A stretch of DNA of 45,899 bases from contig JAFTWX010000026.1 of the NCBI GenBank assembly GCA_017465095.1, positions 1 to 45,899 on the forward strand, read 5' to 3'. Both the position numbers and the translations under genes were made by a program. The notes under the pieces were generated by a model, which ran no database searches, was not told the DNA's origin, and was given only the letters and a program-made list of their open reading frames with translations. The DNA comes from Lachnospiraceae bacterium (GTDB lineage Bacteria > Bacillota > Clostridia > Lachnospirales > Lachnospiraceae). This document shows, piece by piece, positions 42,188 through 45,899 of the stretch (its first letter is position 1; every line of letters begins with the position of its first letter).

Positions 42188-42203
42188 TTAAGGAGGAGAC
42201 GAA

Positions 42204-42485
42204 ATGGCTAGATCACTTAAAAAAGGACCTTTCGCTGATGCAAGTTTACTGAAAAAAGTAGACGCTATGAATGAATCAGGACAGAAACAGGTTATTAAAA
42301 CATGGTCACGTCGTTCTACAATTTTCCCATCATTCGTGGGACATACAATTGCAGTTCATGACGGAAGAAAACACGTTCCTGTATATGTAACCGAAGATAT
42401 GGTAGGACATAAACTTGGTGAGTTCGTTGCTACAAGAACTTACAGAGGACATGGAAAAGACGAGAAGAAATCAAGAGTAAGATAA
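42204..42485 (+). CDS. rpsS: 30S ribosomal protein uS19
   Basis: Predicted 93 residues. [37 protein letters not shown] and [18 protein letters not shown] match uS19 throughout. AGGAGG precedes the ATG. Confidence 0.98.
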   Translation: MARSLKKGPFADASLLKKVDAMNESGQKQVIKTWSRRSTIFPSFVGHTIAVHDGRKHVPVYVTEDMVGHKLGEFVATRTYRGHGKDEKKSRVR

Positions 42486-42506
42486 TTTTGAAAGGAGGCT
42501 TAATCC

Positions 42507-42893
42507 ATGGCAAAAGGACATAGATCCCAAATTAAAAGAGAGAGAAATGCAAACAAGGATACAAGACCAAGCGCAAAATTATCATACGCACGTATCCCTG
42601 CTCAGAAAGCATGTTTTGTATTAGATGCCATCAGAGGTAAAGATGTGGAAACAGCACTCGCAATCCTTGAGTACAACCCACGTTATGCTTCTGGCGTAAT
42701 TAAGAAAATTTTAGAGTCAGCTGTTGCAAATGCAGAAAACAATAACGGAATGAAGAGAGAGAATCTTTTCGTTGCAGAGTGCTATGCAAACCAGGGACCG
42801 ACAATGAAGAGAGTTCAACCAAGAGCACAGGGTAGAGCTTACAGAATCTTAAAGAGAATGAGCCACATCACAGTTGTGCTTGATGAAAGATAG
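42507..42893 (+). CDS. rplV: 50S ribosomal protein uL22
   Basis: Predicted 128 residues. [43 protein letters not shown] and [19 protein letters not shown] are uL22; the last segment forms the tunnel loop where macrolide-resistance changes occur in other species. AAAGGAGG precedes the ATG. Confidence 0.97.
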   Translation: MAKGHRSQIKRERNANKDTRPSAKLSYARIPAQKACFVLDAIRGKDVETALAILEYNPRYASGVIKKILESAVANAENNNGMKRENLFVAECYANQGPTMKRVQPRAQGRAYRILKRMSHITVVLDER

Positions 42894-42904
42894 GAGGAAA
42901 AGTA

Positions 42905-43561
42905 ATGGGACAGAAAGTTAATCCTCACGGCTTAAGAGTCGGTGTTATTAAAGACTGGGATTCTAAATGGTACGCTGAGAACGAATTTGCAGATTTCTTA
43001 GTAGAAGACTACAACATTCGTGAGTTTTTAAAGAAAAAATTATACAGCGCAGGAATCGCTAAGATCGAAATCGAAAGAGCTTCTGATCGCGTAAAAGTTA
43101 TCATTTACACAGCAAAACCTGGTGTCGTAATCGGTAAAGGCGGAGCTGAGATCGAAGTAACAAAGAAAGAGCTTGCTAAATTAACAGACAAAAAAGTTTT
43201 GGTTGATATTAAAGAGATTAAGAGACCGGACAAGGATGCTCAGCTTGTTGCAGAAAACATTGCACAGCAGCTTGAGAACCGTGTATCTTTCCGTAGAGCT
43301 ATGAAGTCTTGCATGGGAAGAACAATGAAATCCGGAGCACTTGGTATCAAGACATCTGTTTCAGGACGTCTCGGCGGTGCTGATATGGCTCGTACAGAGT
43401 TCTACAGCGAAGGTACTATTCCGCTTCAGACACTTCGTGCAGATATTGACTATGGATTCGCTGAAGCCGATACAACTTACGGTAAAGTAGGTGTTAAAGT
43501 ATGGGTATACAAAGGCGAGGTACTTCCAACTAAAGGAAACAAGGAAGGGAGCGATAAATAA
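42905..43561 (+). CDS. rpsC: 30S ribosomal protein uS3
   Basis: Predicted 218 residues. [24 protein letters not shown] at the start, KH-type sequence with [11 protein letters not shown] and the C-terminal [13 protein letters not shown] identify uS3. TAGGAGG precedes the ATG. The final stop base is shared with the rplP start. Confidence 0.98.
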   Translation: MGQKVNPHGLRVGVIKDWDSKWYAENEFADFLVEDYNIREFLKKKLYSAGIAKIEIERASDRVKVIIYTAKPGVVIGKGGAEIEVTKKELAKLTDKKVLVDIKEIKRPDKDAQLVAENIAQQLENRVSFRRAMKSCMGRTMKSGALGIKTSVSGRLGGADMARTEFYSEGTIPLQTLRADIDYGFAEADTTYGKVGVKVWVYKGEVLPTKGNKEGSDK

Positions 43562-43998
43562 TGTTAATGCCTAAGAGAGTAAAACGTCGTAAACAGTTCC
43601 GTGGTTCTATGACAGGAAAAGCACAGAGAGGTAATACAATCGTTTACGGCGAATATGGTATCGTGGCTATGGAGCCATGTTGGATCAGATCAAACCAGAT
43701 CGAAGCAGCCCGTGTTGCTATGACTCGTCATATCAAACGTGGTGGTAAGGTTTGGATTAAGATCTTCCCTGATAAACCAGTAACTAGCAAACCAGCAGAA
43801 ACACGTATGGGTTCCGGTAAAGGAACTTTGGAATACTGGGTAGCAGTTGTTAAACCGGGACGCGTAATGTTCGAAATTGCAGGTGTCAATGAAGAAGTAG
43901 CAAGAGAAGCATTACGTCTCGCAACTCATAAGCTTCCATGTAAATGTAAGATTGTTTCTAAAGCAGATTTGGAAGGCGGTGCATCAAATGAAAACTAA
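43561..43998 (+). CDS. rplP: 50S ribosomal protein uL16
   Basis: Predicted 145 residues. [21 protein letters not shown] and [24 protein letters not shown] are uL16, which contacts tRNA at the A site. The start overlaps the rpsC stop (TAATG); a second ATG two codons in (43567) could also serve. The end overlaps rpmC by 11 bases. Confidence 0.97.
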   Translation: MLMPKRVKRRKQFRGSMTGKAQRGNTIVYGEYGIVAMEPCWIRSNQIEAARVAMTRHIKRGGKVWIKIFPDKPVTSKPAETRMGSGKGTLEYWVAVVKPGRVMFEIAGVNEEVAREALRLATHKLPCKCKIVSKADLEGGASNEN

Positions 43999-44197
43999 TA
44001 AATATGTAGAAGATTTAAAAGCTAAATCAGCTGCAGAATTAGCAGAAGAATTAGTTTCCGCTAAGAAAGAACTTTTCAATTTGAGATTCCAGAACGCAAC
44101 AAACCAGCTTGACAATACCGGAAGAATTAAAGAGGTTCGCAGAAACATTGCCAGAATTCAGACGGTTATTACAGAAAAAGCTAAAGTTGCAGAATAA
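43988..44197 (+). CDS. rpmC: 50S ribosomal protein uL29
   Basis: Predicted 69 residues. [40 protein letters not shown] and [13 protein letters not shown] match uL29. I chose the ATG at 43988, inside the end of rplP, with GGAAGGCGG upstream within rplP; this is the usual coupled arrangement. Confidence 0.95.
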   Translation: MKTNKYVEDLKAKSAAELAEELVSAKKELFNLRFQNATNQLDNTGRIKEVRRNIARIQTVITEKAKVAE

Positions 44198-44222
44198 TTC
44201 TCGAAAGGAAGGAGAATAGATC

Positions 44223-44477
44223 GTGGAAAGAAATTTAAGAAAAACACGTACCGGTAAGGTAGTGAGCAATAAAATGCAGAAAACAATCGTTGTTGCTGTA
44301 GAAGATCATGTAAAACATCCTCTTTACAACAAAATCGTAAAGAAGACATACAAACTCAAAGCGCATGATGAAAACAATGAATGCAACATCGGTGACACAG
44401 TTAAAGTAATGGAAACAAGACCGTTGTCAAAAGACAAGAGATGGAGACTTGTTGAAGTTGTTGAAAGAGTAAAATAG
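44223..44477 (+). CDS. rpsQ: 30S ribosomal protein uS17
   Basis: Predicted 84 residues. [22 protein letters not shown] and [19 protein letters not shown], then [25 protein letters not shown], are uS17. The start is GTG with AAGGAAGGAG upstream. Confidence 0.97.
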   Translation: MERNLRKTRTGKVVSNKMQKTIVVAVEDHVKHPLYNKIVKKTYKLKAHDENNECNIGDTVKVMETRPLSKDKRWRLVEVVERVK

Positions 44478-44507
44478 TCTTTACTATTATTTGGAAGGAG
44501 AATAAGC

Positions 44508-44876
44508 ATGATACAACAGGAAAGCAGACTTAAGGTAGCTGACAATACCGGTGCTAAAGAGATTCTTTGTATCCGCGTTATGGGTGGATCTACCAGAAGA
44601 TATGCAAATATTGGCGATATAATCGTTGCTACTGTTAAAGATGCAACACCAGGCGGCGTTGTTAAAAAAGGCGATGTAGTAAAAGCTGTAGTTGTACGTA
44701 CAGTAAAAGGCGCTCGTCGTAAAGACGGTTCCTATATCAAATTTGACGAGAATGCTGCTGTTATCATTAAAGATGATAAAACTCCAAGAGGAACACGTAT
44801 TTTTGGACCAGTAGCGAGAGAGCTTCGTGACAAACAGTTTATGAAAATTGTTTCCTTAGCTCCGGAAGTATTATAG
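44508..44876 (+). CDS. rplN: 50S ribosomal protein uL14
   Basis: Predicted 122 residues, the canonical length. [28 protein letters not shown] and [29 protein letters not shown] are diagnostic. GGAAGGAG precedes the ATG. A downstream AGGAGG leads into rplX. Confidence 0.98.
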   Translation: MIQQESRLKVADNTGAKEILCIRVMGGSTRRYANIGDIIVATVKDATPGGVVKKGDVVKAVVVRTVKGARRKDGSYIKFDENAAVIIKDDKTPRGTRIFGPVARELRDKQFMKIVSLAPEVL

Positions 44877-44886
44877 GAGGTTCAGT

Positions 44887-45207
44887 ATGGCAACAGCAAA
44901 GATTAAAAAAGGCGATACAGTTAAAGTTATGGTCGGAGATGCAGTAAAATGCAAAGGGAAAGAAGGAAAAGTTATTTCCGTAGACCATAAAAAAGGAAAA
45001 GTTGTAGTAGAAGGCGTTAACAAAGTTACAAAACACGCAAAACCGTCTGCAGCTAATCCAAACGGTGGAATTATCGAAAAAGAAGCTCCGATCGATATTT
45101 CCAATGTAATGTACTTACACAAAGGAAAACCTACAAAGGTTGGTTTCAAAATGGACGGAGACAAGAAAGTTCGTTTTGCAAAATCCACAGGAGACATTAT
45201 CGATTAA
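44887..45207 (+). CDS. rplX: 50S ribosomal protein uL24
   Basis: Predicted 106 residues. KIKKGDTVKVMVGDAVKCKGKEGKVISVDHKKGKVVVEGVN is the KOW motif region of uL24, an early assembly protein. GGIIEKEAPIDISNVM follows. TAGGAGG lies before the ATG. Confidence 0.97.
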   Translation: MATAKIKKGDTVKVMVGDAVKCKGKEGKVISVDHKKGKVVVEGVNKVTKHAKPSAANPNGGIIEKEAPIDISNVMYLHKGKPTKVGFKMDGDKKVRFAKSTGDIID

Positions 45208-45231
45208 TTCTAAGAGAGGAGGTCTAAAAGC

Positions 45232-45771
45232 GTGAGCAGACTTAAAGATATGTACAAAGACGAGATCGTAGACGCTATGATCAAGAAATTTGGTTATAAA
45301 AATATCATGGAAGTTCCGAAACTTGACAAGATCGTTCTGAACATGGGTGTTGGTGAAGCAAAAGACAACGCAAAAGTATTAGAGAACGCTGTTAAGGATA
45401 TGGAAACTATCACAGGACAGAAAGCAGTTGTTACAAAGGCTAAGAATTCAGTTGCTAACTTCAAGATCAGAGAAGGTCAGGCTATCGGATGTAAAACAAC
45501 ATTACGTGGCGAGAAGATGTATGAATTCCTTGATCGCCTTGTAAACCTTGCCCTTCCTCGAGTTCGTGACTTTAGAGGAGTTAACCCGAACGCATTCGAC
45601 GGAAGAGGTAACTATGCACTCGGTATCAAAGAGCAGATCATCTTCCCTGAAATCGAGTACGATAAAGTAGACAAAGTAAGAGGTATGGACGTAATCTTCG
45701 TAACAACAGCGAAAACTGATGAAGAAGCACGTGAGTTATTAAGATTATTCAACATGCCATTTGCAACATAA
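45232..45771 (+). CDS. rplE: 50S ribosomal protein uL5
   Basis: Predicted 179 residues, the canonical length. [57 protein letters not shown] and [19 protein letters not shown] identify uL5, which binds 5S rRNA. The start is GTG with AGGAGG upstream. Confidence 0.98.
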   Translation: MSRLKDMYKDEIVDAMIKKFGYKNIMEVPKLDKIVLNMGVGEAKDNAKVLENAVKDMETITGQKAVVTKAKNSVANFKIREGQAIGCKTTLRGEKMYEFLDRLVNLALPRVRDFRGVNPNAFDGRGNYALGIKEQIIFPEIEYDKVDKVRGMDVIFVTTAKTDEEARELLRLFNMPFAT

Positions 45772-45785
45772 CAGGAGGTAAATTC

Positions 45786-45899
45786 ATGGCTAAGACTTCG
45801 ATGAAAGTAAAACAGCAGCGTCCGTCTAAATTCTCTACAAGAGCCTATACACGTTGCAAAATTTGTGGACGTCCACATGCAGTTTTGAAAAAATACGGA
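45786..45899 (+). CDS. rpsN: 30S ribosomal protein uS14, zinc type (partial, cut by window end)
   Basis: The first 38 codons are present: [20 protein letters not shown], then [22 protein letters not shown] is the first half of the CxxC-CxxC zinc site of the short, about 61-residue uS14 form; the second half lies beyond 45899. CAGGAGG precedes the ATG. Gene order rplE-rpsN is as expected. Confidence 0.96.
   Translation, partial: MAKTSMKVKQQRPSKFSTRAYTRCKICGRPHAVLKKYG

Noticed and set aside
1..45899. CRISPR array, tRNA or rRNA genes, transposase or integrase
   Set aside because: No regularly spaced direct repeats, no cloverleaf or rRNA sequence recognised, and no transposase or integrase motifs seen in any credible gene.

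Overview
The window looks like a chromosome segment of a Lachnospiraceae-type Bacillota (Clostridia). It has Gram-positive ribosome binding sites throughout (AGGAGG type), a tryptophan T-box, a zinc-type uS14, an S10 operon in the Firmicute order, and many protein families typical of gut Lachnospiraceae: sugar-sensor/EAL hybrids, HD-GYP, an LCP protein, DUF2752, and a PTS of the glucose family. This placement rests on family recognition and was not searched.

Left end (1-2856): an AT-rich block with a small Cys-rich protein and an MFS transporter on the minus strand, diverging from an AraC-type regulator, followed by a GC-rich cluster of small hairpins. The block ends abruptly at 2857, where the last 17 codons of tuf (EF-Tu), its stop and a terminator remain. 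The left block therefore looks like DNA inserted at the 3' end of tuf.

3.0-12.2 kb: a 1252-residue cytoplasmic hybrid (LacI-type sensor, degenerate GGDEF, intact EAL, C-terminal beta-helix-like repeats), two small membrane proteins, a second AraC regulator diverging from a MATE exporter, and a methyl-accepting chemotaxis protein. 12.2-14.6 kb: a T-box-controlled trpBA pair with a divergent TrpA. 14.6-19.5 kb: an HD-GYP protein, then an ECF sigma factor with a zf-HC2 membrane partner and three membrane proteins whose outer domains resemble each other. 19.6-25.7 kb: a GH13 glycosidase, a hairpin-rich gap, and a PTS operon (IICBA, HPr, Enzyme I) in which HPr lacks Ser46.

25.8-33.6 kb: a double-receiver response regulator, a membrane receptor with REC and HPt domains but no kinase, an overlapping metallo-beta-lactamase-fold enzyme, then LCP, a small acidic protein, SulP, DUF2752 and a Pro/Ala-rich membrane protein. 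33.6-38.9 kb: a second copy of the hairpin repeat, a minus-strand operon (SAM methyltransferase, cytoplasmic alpha-amylase), putP and an EamA transporter. 38.9-45.9 kb: a structured leader RNA and the S10 operon from rpsJ to a truncated rpsN. With the tuf remnant at 2.9 kb, the window spans the str-to-S10 interval, filled with about 36 kb of sensing, transport and carbohydrate genes.
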